DNA of 40,534 nt from Oscillospiraceae bacterium. GTDB taxonomy: Bacteria > Bacillota > Clostridia > Saccharofermentanales > Saccharofermentanaceae. The stretch is taken from NCBI GenBank assembly GCA_902780785.1, contig CACZGS010000015.1, positions 1 through 40,534 on the forward strand. The letters run 5' to 3'. The notes under the pieces are model-generated. The model saw nothing but the letters and a program-made list of their open reading frames with translations, did not search any database and had not been told where the DNA came from. Of this stretch, positions 24,285 to 33,390 are shown piece by piece. How positions within the stretch are numbered: the stretch's first letter is position 1; every line of letters starts with the position of its first letter. The position numbers were made by a program, and so were the translations under genes.

Positions 24285-25190
24285 ATGGAACTGTTATTTC
24301 TGACGGGAATGAGCGGTGCGGGAAAGAGTGCCGCTGTCAGGTATTTGGAAGACTGCGGATATTTCTGCATGGATAATGTCCCGCCCTATGTTTTGCCGGA
24401 CCTTGTAAAGAGCTTCTTCAGGGGCAGGAACGGCGAGGGATTCTCGACACCGAAGCTTGCATTCGTTGTCGACATCAGATCCCAGGAATATCTGGACGGC
24501 TTTGATGAGGCGCTCGCGCTCATCGATGAAGAGGTAGGCTGCCCTTATAAGGTCATATTCCTTGAGGCGTCTGACCAGGTGCTCATCAGCAGATACCAGC
24601 AGACAAGAAGAAAGCACCCTCTTGCCACAAAGAAGGGTTCTCTTACAGAGGCTCTCGCGGAAGAGAGGAAGATGCTCGAGAACATAAGAGAGATCGCTAC
24701 AGTTGTAGTAGATACCTCTTTCATGACCGATTCCGAGCTCTGCAATGCGATCGGAGAGATCATAAAGAGCGCAGACAGCCAGAGCATCCTTGTCGTGGTC
24801 GAATCGTTCGGATTCAAGTACGGCCTTCCCGTAGACTGCGATTACGTATTCGACGTAAGATTCCTGCCTAACCCGTTCTATTTCCCCCAGATGAGGAATC
24901 TCACGGGTAAGGATGAAGCGATCGCCACATATCTTGAAGGCTTCAGCGAGACAGCAGAATTCAATTACATGACGTCCGAGCTTCTCAGATTCGTTATCCC
25001 TTACTATGAGAAAGAAGGCAAGGGAAGCGTCCACATCGGAATCGGCTGTACCGGCGGAAGACACAGATCCGTATATTGCTCAGAGACCATCGCGAAAATG
25101 CTGGCCGAGAGAGGCATCAAGTGCATTATCTCCCACAGGGATATCGATAAAGAGCCCCACAGATACACGAAGAAGGCGGAAGAGGACTGA
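24285..25190 (+). CDS. rapZ: RapZ/YvcJ-family nucleotide-binding protein
   Basis: A P-loop nucleotide-binding protein. In E. coli RapZ directs RNase E to the small RNA GlmZ; in Bacillus the homologue YvcJ binds and hydrolyses GTP and affects competence. The 301-residue protein begins with the P-loop GMSGAGKS (residues 8-15), followed by DNVPPYVLPDL and, in the C-terminal domain, VFDVRFLPNPFY, GCTGGRHRSVY and ISHRDI, all diagnostic of the family. It lies two bases after murB and overlaps whiA by one base (TGATG). The gene yvcK, which commonly sits between rapZ and whiA in Bacillota, is not present here. Confidence 0.96.
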   Translation: MELLFLTGMSGAGKSAAVRYLEDCGYFCMDNVPPYVLPDLVKSFFRGRNGEGFSTPKLAFVVDIRSQEYLDGFDEALALIDEEVGCPYKVIFLEASDQVLISRYQQTRRKHPLATKKGSLTEALAEERKMLENIREIATVVVDTSFMTDSELCNAIGEIIKSADSQSILVVVESFGFKYGLPVDCDYVFDVRFLPNPFYFPQMRNLTGKDEAIATYLEGFSETAEFNYMTSELLRFVIPYYEKEGKGSVHIGIGCTGGRHRSVYCSETIAKMLAERGIKCIISHRDIDKEPHRYTKKAEED

Positions 25191-26047
25191 TGGACGACAG
25201 TTTTTCTGTCAAAGTTAAGCTTGAGACGGCGACAAATGCCGTGAAAAAGCCTGTCCAGAGGCAGACTGCATTATGCGGCCTGTTCTTAAGCCAGAGCAGC
25301 GTAAAGGGCTCTGCAAAGGTCATAAGGATACCTGAAAGGCTCGCGGAGCTGACCGTAAAGCTTTTCGAGGCCGAGAACATAGAATGCTCTTATTCCAAAG
25401 GTAAGATTATTTTAAAAAATATATATTCATCCAATCTCTGGGAGAGGTGCGAAGATCTCCTTTCCGGGTTTGCGAACGGGGATCTGTCCGTTGAGGACGC
25501 AAGGAGATTCTTAAGAGGCGCTTTCTGGGGATGCGGATACTGTTCCGATCCGAATAACGGCTACAGGATAGAGTTCGTGGTAAAGGAAGCAGAGAACGCG
25601 ACACTTATATCGGCAGCATTGGATGTCCTGTCGATAAAGCATGTCAGGTCACAAAGAAAAGATTCATATTCTTTATATTTCAAAAACGGGGACGACGTCT
25701 CCGACTTCTTAAGCTATATCGGAAGCCCTTCGGCGATGATGGAATTTGAGAATGTCAGAGCCCGGAAGGACGTTAACAGCAAGGTCACGAGGACTGTCAA
25801 CTGCGATGAGGGCAACTCAAAAAGGCAGGCTGAGGCAGCGGCTTCGAGGAACGAACTTATCGCCAAAGTAATGGCGTCCGGACTTGCGAGTAAGCTTGCT
25901 CCCGAGCTTCGTGAAGCCGCAAAAGCACACATGGAAAACCCCGGCGCATCGCTTGCCGAGCTTGGTGCCATGATGGATCCTCCGATAGGCAAATCGGGTA
26001 TGAGACACCGCCTCGATAAGATAGCGGAATTCGCCAACAGTTTGTGA
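25190..26047 (+). CDS. whiA: WhiA sporulation/cell-division regulator homologue
   Basis: DNA-binding protein related to LAGLIDADG homing endonucleases with a C-terminal helix-turn-helix; in Streptomyces it controls sporulation division and in Bacillus it influences division and chromosome segregation. The 285-residue sequence has the endonuclease-like repeats (RFLRGAFWGCGYCSDPNNGYRI) and the very conserved C-terminal helix-turn-helix with ASLAELGAMMDPPIGKSGMR. Several normally conserved N-terminal residues differ. ATG shares its A with the rapZ stop codon. It is the last gene of the hprK-murB-rapZ-whiA cluster. Confidence 0.94.
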   Translation: MDDSFSVKVKLETATNAVKKPVQRQTALCGLFLSQSSVKGSAKVIRIPERLAELTVKLFEAENIECSYSKGKIILKNIYSSNLWERCEDLLSGFANGDLSVEDARRFLRGAFWGCGYCSDPNNGYRIEFVVKEAENATLISAALDVLSIKHVRSQRKDSYSLYFKNGDDVSDFLSYIGSPSAMMEFENVRARKDVNSKVTRTVNCDEGNSKRQAEAAASRNELIAKVMASGLASKLAPELREAAKAHMENPGASLAELGAMMDPPIGKSGMRHRLDKIAEFANSL

Positions 26048-26106
26048 GCAAATGTCAAAAAAGCCTTATTTTATAAAGGTTGTAAGGGTTGTTTGACGCT
26101 CAAAGT

Positions 26107-26135
26107 TTGAGATTAAATTACAGCCGTGTTACAAT
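26107..26135 (+). promoter_or_regulatory. Sigma-A-type promoter of the beta-propeller operon
   Basis: TTGAGA (26107-26112), 17 bases, TACAAT (26130-26135). Expected start about 26142, giving a leader of about 35 bases before the ATG at 26177. Both hexamers differ from consensus at few positions and spacing is ideal. Confidence 0.75.
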
Positions 26136-26176
26136 AAGCGTTAACTTTTTCAGGAAGGAACAATGCGAGGGGTATT

Positions 26177-28057
26177 ATGAACCGCGGTGACCAGTACATC
26201 GAGCCCGATAACAGTTATTACAGACCATCGAGAGATCCTAATGAAGGTACAATGAATCTTGTGGTCGTGATCACGTTGCTGTTCGTCTGCCTTACGGGCG
26301 TTCTTGCTGCTGTCTACTTTAAGAAGGCAACCACAAAAGAGACGCTGGCAAATATCGAGAATACTGACCAGTCAGGTTACATCTCGATCGCATCTCCGAC
26401 TCCTACACCGATCCCTCCCATCGAGCCTTACCAGAACCCGATCCTTTATCCGGGTCTTGCTGATATTAAGATCAACAAAGAACTTCAGATAGATTCCAAG
26501 GCTAATCCTGCCGCAAGAGGCATCAACGAGACTGTAATGAAGAACAGACAGTTCGTTGAAGGCGAATACGTAAGAGAGAAGCCTATCTTCATGACTGATC
26601 CGGTATTCTACGGATCGATTCCCGGTATTTTCACATACAGGGGAAATAACTTCAGAAACTGCGCATCCTACGGTTATACGAACATCTACAGAGGCGCCCT
26701 GACACAGAGATGGGAATTCAGGGGCATAGGCAAGAAGCTTGCTTCGACCCAGAACTTCGAATGGTCAGGCGTAAGGTGGACGGGCCAGCCGCTGGTTGCA
26801 GAGTGGCCTCTGGAAACACGCGCTCACATGAACCTGACTGATTTTGCAAAGAACCAGCAGGTATTAAGAGAAGTTATCATCGCGGCACTCGACGGTAAGA
26901 TCTACTTCTTCAACATCCTGAACGGTGAGAAGACAAGAGAACCCATCAATGTAGGCGCATCCATCAAGGGAACACCTGCCCTCGATCCGAGAGGCTATCC
27001 CATCATCTATGTAGGCCAGACAGATAACAACGGCGGAACGAATTTCGGTCTTTACGTATATTCGCTCCTCGACGGTTCATTGCTCTATATGTATGACGGT
27101 TCTGATGACGGCGCATACAGATCCAATTGGAATGCCTTCGACTCATCACCTATCATCGACGGCGCAACGGATACGCTTATCTGGCCTTGCGAGAACGGCT
27201 ATATCTATACGTTCGACCTTAATACGAATTACAATGCCGCTGCAGGAACTGTCGGCATGAATCCTGTAGTTACGGGCTACAAGTATATGTTCAACGATAA
27301 CGTCAGTTCACATATGGGCGTAGAGAGTTCTATCGCAGTATACGGCAACTACGGCTACTTTATGGACAACACGCAGAATCTGTGCTGTCTCGATCTCAAT
27401 ACCATGAAGATGGTATGGACCGTAGTCGTAGGCGACGATTCAGACGTAACACCGATGGTAAATGAGGAGAACGGTGTTCCTTATGTCTACATCGGAACAG
27501 AGGTCGATAACCAGAGCGGAATCGGTGAGAAGACCGGTGCTGCATATATCTATAAGGTCAACGGACTTACGGGTAAGATCGTATGGCAGAATTCAGAGCC
27601 CTGCTATACATTCAACGGCGAGTCCTCAGACAACGACCAGAGCGGCGGATGCTTCGGCAACCCCGTTATGGGCAAGGGAAAGATCTCCAATCTCGTAATA
27701 TTCTCATTTAGTATGACAAGCGGCCTTGCAAGCGGCAATAAACTTGTTGCATATGACAAGGACTTGGGTACCAGAGTATGGGAATATAATATGAACATCT
27801 ATTCATACAGCTCACCTGTTGATTTCTACGATCAGGAGGGGCACGCATACATCATCATCTGCGACTCAATAGGACAGATCCATATGATCAACGCAGAGGA
27901 CGGAAAGAGAATTACATACATACAGACCAAGAGAAATCTGGGACAGCAGGATCAGACTTCCTCAGGCGTAAGTATCGAAGCTTCTCCGATCATATATGAA
28001 GGTATGCTTGTCGTAGGAACAACGTCCGGAAGCATTTTCGGAATAGCGGTTGAGTAA
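26177..28057 (+). CDS. Membrane-anchored PQQ-type beta-propeller protein
   Basis: A 626-residue protein with a short cytoplasmic start, one transmembrane helix at about residues 27-48 (LVVVITLLFVCLTGVLAAVYF is within it), a Pro-rich spacer (SPTPTPIPPIEPYQNP, 73-88) and a large external domain. From about residue 150 onward, blades of a PQQ-like/WD-type propeller repeat: LDGKIYFFNILNGEK, LYVYSLLDGSLLYMY, LCCLDLNTMKMVWTV, AYIYKVNGLTGKIVWQ, LVAYDKDLGTRVWEY and IHMINAEDGKRI. Such domains serve as binding scaffolds (BamB-like) or in PQQ enzymes; no dehydrogenase active site is recognised, so a surface scaffold or sensor role is more likely. It has its own promoter and the next gene follows after nine bases. 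Function unknown. Confidence 0.85.
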   Translation: MNRGDQYIEPDNSYYRPSRDPNEGTMNLVVVITLLFVCLTGVLAAVYFKKATTKETLANIENTDQSGYISIASPTPTPIPPIEPYQNPILYPGLADIKINKELQIDSKANPAARGINETVMKNRQFVEGEYVREKPIFMTDPVFYGSIPGIFTYRGNNFRNCASYGYTNIYRGALTQRWEFRGIGKKLASTQNFEWSGVRWTGQPLVAEWPLETRAHMNLTDFAKNQQVLREVIIAALDGKIYFFNILNGEKTREPINVGASIKGTPALDPRGYPIIYVGQTDNNGGTNFGLYVYSLLDGSLLYMYDGSDDGAYRSNWNAFDSSPIIDGATDTLIWPCENGYIYTFDLNTNYNAAAGTVGMNPVVTGYKYMFNDNVSSHMGVESSIAVYGNYGYFMDNTQNLCCLDLNTMKMVWTVVVGDDSDVTPMVNEENGVPYVYIGTEVDNQSGIGEKTGAAYIYKVNGLTGKIVWQNSEPCYTFNGESSDNDQSGGCFGNPVMGKGKISNLVIFSFSMTSGLASGNKLVAYDKDLGTRVWEYNMNIYSYSSPVDFYDQEGHAYIIICDSIGQIHMINAEDGKRITYIQTKRNLGQQDQTSSGVSIEASPIIYEGMLVVGTTSGSIFGIAVE

Positions 28058-28066
28058 GGAGCAATA

Positions 28067-28477
28067 ATGGACTACAACAAAGCATACGGATCCATAGCGG
28101 TTTTAGAGGTCGAGATAAGGACCTTTGCAAACGAGGGTTATGCGGTGAAGTATGATTTTGGTCGCAAAGTGATCTCCTGGCGTGACAATTACATGTGGAA
28201 CAATAATTTCACCAGATCAATCAGCGACGATAAGATGAAGCTTATCAAAGAGAAACTCCCGGAATCCGGAATGCTTGAGTGGATGAAGGGCTATGAGATG
28301 GGAATGACCGATGAGTTCGGCGACAAGACTGTGGTGCCGGGTGAGTGGAGCATCAAGGTCGAATTCGATGACAAGACAAAGCTCGTGGCAGGCGCGGAAC
28401 AGCATTTCCCGAAGAAATGGAAAAACCTTAAGACACTGATCGAGCAGACAACGGGTTGCAGTTTCTTACTTAGATAA
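28067..28477 (+). CDS. Uncharacterised 136-residue protein
   Basis: A soluble protein without signal peptide or membrane helix. It begins MDYNKAYGSIAVLEVEIRTF and ends with WSIKVEFDDKTKLVAG and FPKKWKNLKTLIEQTTG, a strand-turn-strand followed by a Trp-containing helix that I have the impression recurs in small clostridial proteins of unknown function. AAGGAG stands five to six bases before the ATG. It lies nine bases after the beta-propeller gene and before a strong terminator, so it is the second gene of that operon. Real gene very likely; function not recognised. Confidence 0.75.
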   Translation: MDYNKAYGSIAVLEVEIRTFANEGYAVKYDFGRKVISWRDNYMWNNNFTRSISDDKMKLIKEKLPESGMLEWMKGYEMGMTDEFGDKTVVPGEWSIKVEFDDKTKLVAGAEQHFPKKWKNLKTLIEQTTGCSFLLR

Positions 28478-28508
28478 AGCGGATAAGGTGAAACAGGATA
28501 TTTGGCGG

Positions 28509-28531
28509 GCAGGCATGGGGGCCTGCTTTTT
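28509..28531 (+). terminator. Intrinsic terminator of the beta-propeller operon
   Basis: GCAGGC (28509-28514) pairs with GCCTGC (28521-28526) around ATGGGG, followed by a T run from 28527. It lies 31 bases past the stop of the 136-residue gene. Confidence 0.85.
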
Positions 28532-28561
28532 ATTATTTATATAGTCTCATTTGCTCAGATG

Positions 28562-28570
28562 TGATAAAAT
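28562..28570 (+). promoter_or_regulatory. Extended -10 promoter before the membrane protein gene
   Basis: TGATAAAAT, an extended -10, with no clear -35. Predicted start near 28577, downstream of the GTG at 28561, which supports the TTG at 28630 as the true start of the following gene. Confidence 0.4.
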
Positions 28571-28629
28571 TCATTAGTATGCCCGGATCTCGAGTTCGGG
28601 AATGTAAAGAACTAAGGAGTTTTTGGATT

Positions 28630-29238
28630 TTGGATTATCTTGAAGGATTGTTATTAGGCAGATTATGGAGCGATACGGATTACGAGAACCGTAAACATTT
28701 CGGTTTGTTCATTCTGTACGGCCTTTTCGTTGATGCCATAATCCTCTACAAATATATTCTCGAGAGAGGTCTTTTGGGATTAGGCAACATCGGACCTATC
28801 CACATTGCCGTATTCGTACTGCTCTTTCTTGCAAATCCTCTGATCTGCTTCAGATATTACCGAATGCCCTGGTGGGGCAAGATAATGATTTTATTAGTAA
28901 AGCTTTTCAAGGCTTATCTGATCATCAGCTATACCGTCAGTTTGCTTCTTCCGAGGCTTAACGTAAGAGTAGACGATCTTCAGGATTACTTGATCAGTTA
29001 CCTCAACTTAACACTTGAGAAATATACGGAGAAATTTGCGGCATCGGTCGGCTCTTTCTCAACGGTCGTAGGCGTTCTCGCCGGCGGCGTACACGTTGTC
29101 TGCACGGTATTGCTTTTCGCATTGGCATTTATCGTGATCCCGAGCCTCATCTTCCTGGCTGTAAAGCTTGTACAGTTAGCTTGGGACTGGGTCGTAAATA
29201 TGCTTATCATCAAGAGGTTTTTCCCTCAGAGAAAATAA
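28630..29238 (+). CDS. Multi-pass membrane protein, unknown function
   Basis: A 202-residue protein with about four hydrophobic segments: residues about 25-45, 55-70 and 78-105, and a long one near 148-175 (GVHVVCTVLLFALAFIVIPS is inside it), ending with a basic RFFPQRK tail. The TTG at 28630 is chosen because AAGGAG lies ten bases upstream and no in-frame ATG occurs until well inside the protein; the frame also runs back to a GTG at 28561, but that precedes the predicted transcription start. Two amphipathic stretches (DDLQDYLISYLNLTLEKYTE) separate the helices. The kinase gene follows after 19 bases with its own AAGGAGG. Family not recognised. Confidence 0.7.
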   Translation: MDYLEGLLLGRLWSDTDYENRKHFGLFILYGLFVDAIILYKYILERGLLGLGNIGPIHIAVFVLLFLANPLICFRYYRMPWWGKIMILLVKLFKAYLIISYTVSLLLPRLNVRVDDLQDYLISYLNLTLEKYTEKFAASVGSFSTVVGVLAGGVHVVCTVLLFALAFIVIPSLIFLAVKLVQLAWDWVVNMLIIKRFFPQRK

Positions 29239-29257
29239 TGAGCTTTAAGGAGGCTAT

Positions 29258-30268
29258 ATGGCGGAGCTTAGAGACAGAATAGACATAACAGTTGAAGAGC
29301 TCGAGGAATCCCTCGGTGCCGTCAGGCTTCCGCGCTTCATCGCAGAATCCGAGAAGAGCTTTGTCGGAAGGATAGATTCCATCTGTGACGAGATCTGTTC
29401 TGATACAAACAAGAGAGCGATATTCGTCTCGGGTCCCACATCATCCGGCAAGACAACGTTCACCTTAAGGCTTTCCAACACGATCAATAAGAGAGGCAGA
29501 AAGGCCGTTCACTTATCCCTTGACGATTACTACAACATCAAGGAAGTAAAGTGCGACAAAGACGGCAGGCCTGACTTTGAGACAATAGATGCGCTGGATG
29601 TCGAGAGGATCCAGAAGGATATCAAGGATCTCCTTGACGGAAAGACGGTCATTCCTCCGTTCTTCGATTTCAACGTAAGACAGCAGATGGAAGGAGACCC
29701 TTCCAGTGCGATCTCTCTTGGTGATGACGGCGTTCTTGTCGTAGAAGGTCTTCACGGATTATCTCCGAAGATCTCGGGAGAATGCCCCCCCGATAAGTGC
29801 TCCAAGGTATTCATCATGCCCTACGGCAATGTCTACTGTGATTCCAAACTGATGGACAGCAACGAGATAAGACTTTTAAGAAGAATAATCAGGGACTACC
29901 GTCACAGAAGCGCACACGCACTGGCGACGATCGATTACTGGCCGATGATCCAGAAGTCCGAAGAGAAATATTACGAAGAATATCTTACAAGTGCCGACTA
30001 TCACGTTAATTCGTTCCTGGCTTATGAGAGCCTGATAGTCGCGCCCATGGCAATGGGAGATATCAGCGAAGCTTTGGATAAGGCTCTTAAGGGCTCTATC
30101 GAACCTTCCGTATTCATGGAGAAGTCACCTTCGGGCAAACCCTTTGCGGACCTCTCTGCGGCACTTGTAAAGGCAAATAAACTGATGGGACATCTGGGAA
30201 AGATCCCGGTCATCAGTCCCGAACAGGTTCCGGCTGAATCCATCCTGAATGAATTCATCGGATCTTAA
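29258..30268 (+). CDS. Uridine kinase-like nucleoside kinase
   Basis: A P-loop kinase of the uridine/phosphoribulokinase family, probably phosphorylating a nucleoside in the cytoplasm. P-loop GPTSSGKTT is near residue 59; the family's LDDYY follows near 88, then FETIDALDVERI and the lid region with RLLRRIIRDYRHR. At 336 residues it is longer than a plain uridine kinase (about 210) yet lacks the N-terminal TGS-type domain of the roughly 550-residue clostridial nucleoside kinases, so it looks like a shortened relative of those. AAGGAGG precedes the ATG. metA follows after 27 bases on the same strand. Confidence 0.85.
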   Translation: MAELRDRIDITVEELEESLGAVRLPRFIAESEKSFVGRIDSICDEICSDTNKRAIFVSGPTSSGKTTFTLRLSNTINKRGRKAVHLSLDDYYNIKEVKCDKDGRPDFETIDALDVERIQKDIKDLLDGKTVIPPFFDFNVRQQMEGDPSSAISLGDDGVLVVEGLHGLSPKISGECPPDKCSKVFIMPYGNVYCDSKLMDSNEIRLLRRIIRDYRHRSAHALATIDYWPMIQKSEEKYYEEYLTSADYHVNSFLAYESLIVAPMAMGDISEALDKALKGSIEPSVFMEKSPSGKPFADLSAALVKANKLMGHLGKIPVISPEQVPAESILNEFIGS

Positions 30269-30295
30269 TCCGCGAAATAGATAAGGAGGCAGACA

Positions 30296-31270
30296 ATGCC
30301 TATCAGAATAGCAGACAATCTTCCGGCAAGGCATATCCTTGAACAGGAAAGAATATTCGTTATGGAGGAGAACAGGGCCCTGTCCCAGGATATAAGACCT
30401 ATCAGGATCCTTATCCTCAATCTCATGCCCGACAAATCCACGACGGAGACACAGCTCTTAAGAGCTCTGTCCAATTCACCGATCCAGGTCGATGTCGAGC
30501 TCATCTTTACAGAGACACACCATTCGAAGCATACTCCGGCTGAGCACCTCATCAAGTTCTACAAGACTTTCTCCGAGGTAAAGGAGGAATTCTTCGACGG
30601 CATGATAATAACGGGCGCTCCCATTGAGAAGCTTCCTTTTGAAGAGGTCGATTACTGGCCCGAATTAGTCGAGATAATGGAATGGAGCAAGACACATGTC
30701 TATTCGACGCTTCATCTCTGCTGGGGCGCTTTCGCAGGTCTTTATTACCATTACGGCATTCCGAAGATCGTTCTGGACAAGAAGGTGTTCGGCGTTTTCG
30801 AGCACTCCATGACATGGTCAAGACCCGTAAAGCTCTTCAGGGGCTTTGACGATATCTTCTATGTACCCCATTCACGTTATACGGAAGTAAGACGTGAGGA
30901 CGTCGAGAAGAGGTCCGACTTAAGGATCCTTTCCGAGTCCGAAGAATGCGGTATCTATGCGATATCCGACCTTCACGGAAGACAGTTCTTCATTACCGGC
31001 CACTCCGAGTACGACAGGGACACACTGGACAGGGAGTACAAGAGAGACATGGCTGCAGGTCTGAGCGATGTGGATGTTCCGAAGAACTACTACATCGACG
31101 ACGATCCGGACAAGGGACCCCTTCTCAGATGGAGATCTTCCGCAACATTAATGTATACAAACTGGCTCAACTACTACGTATATCAGGAGACTCCGTTCGA
31201 CATCAGCTCGATCAGGAGCATCCGCAACGAAGACTTGGAGCCCAACAGAGACGTGGAGAAAAATGGCTGA
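30296..31270 (+). CDS. metA: Homoserine O-acetyltransferase (MetA family)
   Basis: First committed enzyme of methionine synthesis, activating homoserine by acylation. The 324-residue protein has the MetA active site: nucleophile C142 in [10 protein letters not shown]236 and E238 in GHSEYD, and SRYTEV near 193-198. Residue 111 is glutamate (TGAPIE); in characterised MetA proteins Glu here goes with acetyl-CoA use and Gly with succinyl-CoA use, so an acetyltransferase is predicted despite the gene name's traditional succinyl label. AAGGAGG lies close before the ATG. There is no space for a riboswitch upstream. The gene overlaps nnrD by eight bases. Confidence 0.95.
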   Translation: MPIRIADNLPARHILEQERIFVMEENRALSQDIRPIRILILNLMPDKSTTETQLLRALSNSPIQVDVELIFTETHHSKHTPAEHLIKFYKTFSEVKEEFFDGMIITGAPIEKLPFEEVDYWPELVEIMEWSKTHVYSTLHLCWGAFAGLYYHYGIPKIVLDKKVFGVFEHSMTWSRPVKLFRGFDDIFYVPHSRYTEVRREDVEKRSDLRILSESEECGIYAISDLHGRQFFITGHSEYDRDTLDREYKRDMAAGLSDVDVPKNYYIDDDPDKGPLLRWRSSATLMYTNWLNYYVYQETPFDISSIRSIRNEDLEPNRDVEKNG

Positions 31271-32150
31271 TACTGTTTACCTTAGCAAAGAACTGATATC
31301 GGGATTTGAACCTCAAAGACCTGATGACGGACATAAGAACACTTTCGGAACCGCGCTTATCTGCGCAGGTTCGGAATATATGTCAGGCGCTGCCGTAATG
31401 GCAACGGGCGCCGCTTTAAGATCCGGCGCGGGCCTTGTCAGGGTATTCTCCGAAGATAAGACACTTGATGCAGTTAGAGTCACAGAACCCTGCGCGCTCC
31501 TGTCGTTAAGGCCCGGTGAGACGGCTGACCTTTTAAGAAAAGCAAAGGAGCTCTGCAAGAGTTCTTCCGCTGTCCTTATCGGCTCCGGTATCCCTGAGGA
31601 TCAGAAGGATCTTGAAGCTCTTATCTGCCGTTTCCTCGAAAACGCTGACAATGCGGTGCTCGACGCGGGTGCCCTTATTTCCAAGCCCGATGCATGGGCA
31701 AGGATCGCAGAATGCCTTAAGGCAAGGAAAGTTCCTGCAGTCATTACTCCTCACATCGGAGAGTTCGCAAGGCTATTAAGGCTCCCTAAGTCCGAAGTCA
31801 TCGAAAAGGCTGAGGAACTTGCTTTGGGATTTGCCAAGGACAATAACTGCGTGGTCGTTCTTAAGAGCGCTAAGACTCTTATAGCAACACCTGACGGAAA
31901 TCTCTATGTCAACGATGCTCCCAACAGCGGACTTGCAAAGGGCGGCTCGGGTGATGTATTGGCAGGCCTTCTTACGGGATTCCTTGCGCAGGGAATGGAG
32001 CCTTACAAGGCAGCATGCTCTGCTGTTTATATCCACTCGAAGGCTGGTGAAGCGGCAGCTAATGAAGTCGGAACCAGAGCAATGCTACCGGCAGATCTTA
32101 CAGTTTATTTGCCCGGCGCTTATATGGATGCCGGATGGGGGCACGAGTGA
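31263..32150 (+). CDS. nnrD: ADP-dependent NAD(P)H-hydrate dehydratase
   Basis: Metabolite-repair enzyme that restores damaged NAD(P)HX to NAD(P)H using ADP. The 295-residue protein of the ribokinase-like fold has [15 protein letters not shown] at the start, [12 protein letters not shown] in the middle and the nucleotide-binding signature [17 protein letters not shown]. The NnrE epimerase domain, often fused in front, is absent, so the epimerase must be encoded elsewhere. The ATG lies within the end of metA and the stop overlaps the alr start (TGATG). The arrangement of nnrD directly before alr is common in Bacillota. Confidence 0.95.
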   Translation: MADTVYLSKELISGFEPQRPDDGHKNTFGTALICAGSEYMSGAAVMATGAALRSGAGLVRVFSEDKTLDAVRVTEPCALLSLRPGETADLLRKAKELCKSSSAVLIGSGIPEDQKDLEALICRFLENADNAVLDAGALISKPDAWARIAECLKARKVPAVITPHIGEFARLLRLPKSEVIEKAEELALGFAKDNNCVVVLKSAKTLIATPDGNLYVNDAPNSGLAKGGSGDVLAGLLTGFLAQGMEPYKAACSAVYIHSKAGEAAANEVGTRAMLPADLTVYLPGAYMDAGWGHE

Positions 32151-33289
32151 TGACCGAGAACTTTAGCAGCAATTACGACCGTTCATGCGTTGAGATCGAT
32201 CTCGATGCATTGAAGCATAATTTCGAAGAGATCAAGAAGGCGACAAAGGGCGGCGCGGGGATCCTCGCTGTCGTAAAAGCCGACGCATACGGCCACGGCG
32301 CTATCGAGATCGCAAAGACGCTTATCGATTCAGGCGCAGCAGGACTCTGCCTTGCCACGATCGATGAGGCTGTTGAGCTCAGAAAGCACGGAATCGACGT
32401 TCCCATGTTGACTTTAGGTTTTACCGATCCCGTCAGGTTCAAGGATGCGGTCAAGTACGACGTGGAGCAGTCCGTTTATTCATATGAGAAAGCCAAGGCG
32501 TTGTCCGATGAAGCTCTTTCGCAGGGCAAGACTTGCAAGATCCACATAAAGCTCGACACCGGAATGGGAAGGATCGGCTTTAAGACAGACGGCTCCGAGA
32601 CAGAAGAGATCGTCAGATCCTGCACGCTTCCGGGCATTGAGCCTTACGGCGTTTTCTCTCATTTCGCCGTAGCTGATACCGATGACGACGAATATACGAG
32701 AAAGCAGTTCGGGCTGTTCATGAACCAGATCTCCGAACTCGAGAGCAGGGGCATAAAGTTTGCTAAGAGACATATCTGCAACAGCGCAGGTATCTTAAGA
32801 TTCCCTGAAATGCATTTGGATCTCGTCAGAGCAGGCATAATCCTCTACGGCCTCATGCCGCCCGGATGCCCCAAGCCCGTTACTGATATCGACCTTAAGC
32901 CCGTTATGAACTGGTATGCCAAGGTCATCCACGTTAAGACGGTTCCCGCAGGAACCACCGTAAGCTACGGCAGACATTTCGAAGCATCACGTCCCACGGA
33001 AGTCACCACTGTCGGCATCGGTTATGCTGACGGTCTTTCCAGAAGGCTCTCCAACGGATTCGAGCTTGTAATAGGCGGGAAGAAGTGCCCGATCATCGGA
33101 AATATCTGCATGGATATGTGCATGGTCGATACGACGGATCTTGAGACAAGGCCCAAGGTAGGCGATAAAGTCACTGTATTCGGAAGCGCAAGATCAGCTG
33201 ACGAACTGGCAGATGCATTGGGCACGATCAATTACGAGATCACCTGTGATGTTGGCAAAAGAGTCAGAAGACTCTATGTCGGAGGCTGA
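32150..33289 (+). CDS. alr: Alanine racemase
   Basis: PLP-dependent racemase making D-alanine for peptidoglycan. The 379-residue protein contains the PLP lysine in VVKADAYGHG, the conserved LDTGMGRIGF, the HICNSAG segment and the catalytic tyrosine in VSYGRHFE, with GNICMDMCMVD near the C-terminus. The ATG at 32150 shares a base with the nnrD stop; an in-frame ATG at 32135 would add five residues but has no ribosome binding site. secY follows, about 100 bases downstream, from a separate promoter. Confidence 0.96.
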   Translation: MTENFSSNYDRSCVEIDLDALKHNFEEIKKATKGGAGILAVVKADAYGHGAIEIAKTLIDSGAAGLCLATIDEAVELRKHGIDVPMLTLGFTDPVRFKDAVKYDVEQSVYSYEKAKALSDEALSQGKTCKIHIKLDTGMGRIGFKTDGSETEEIVRSCTLPGIEPYGVFSHFAVADTDDDEYTRKQFGLFMNQISELESRGIKFAKRHICNSAGILRFPEMHLDLVRAGIILYGLMPPGCPKPVTDIDLKPVMNWYAKVIHVKTVPAGTTVSYGRHFEASRPTEVTTVGIGYADGLSRRLSNGFELVIGGKKCPIIGNICMDMCMVDTTDLETRPKVGDKVTVFGSARSADELADALGTINYEITCDVGKRVRRLYVGG

Positions 33290-33322
33290 TTTTTTCTCCT
33301 ATATTATTAAAATAATTATTTA

Positions 33323-33351
33323 GTGAAATAAGCGCAGATATGCGCTATAAT
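33323..33351 (+). promoter_or_regulatory. secY promoter with a dyad between -35 and -10
   Basis: GTGAAA (33323-33328), 17 bases, TATAAT (33346-33351). The spacer contains AGCGCA-GATA-TGCGCT (33331-33346), a 6-bp dyad that touches the -10. A DNA-binding protein there would block polymerase, so the dyad is a candidate operator. Transcription would begin near 33358, about 33 bases before the secY ATG. Confidence 0.6.
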
Positions 33352-33390
33352 ACATACGCTTTATTTTTATACCAAGGAGAATGCCCATTA

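Noticed and set aside
24294..25064. Minus-strand open frame of 256 residues
   Set aside because: Mirror frame of rapZ, created by its codon bias; rapZ is unmistakable.
33250..33310. Terminator after alr (AGAGTC-AGAA-GACTCT then T run)
   Set aside because: The 6-bp stem lies in coding sequence and is about 14 bases away from the T run, so it is unlikely to terminate efficiently.
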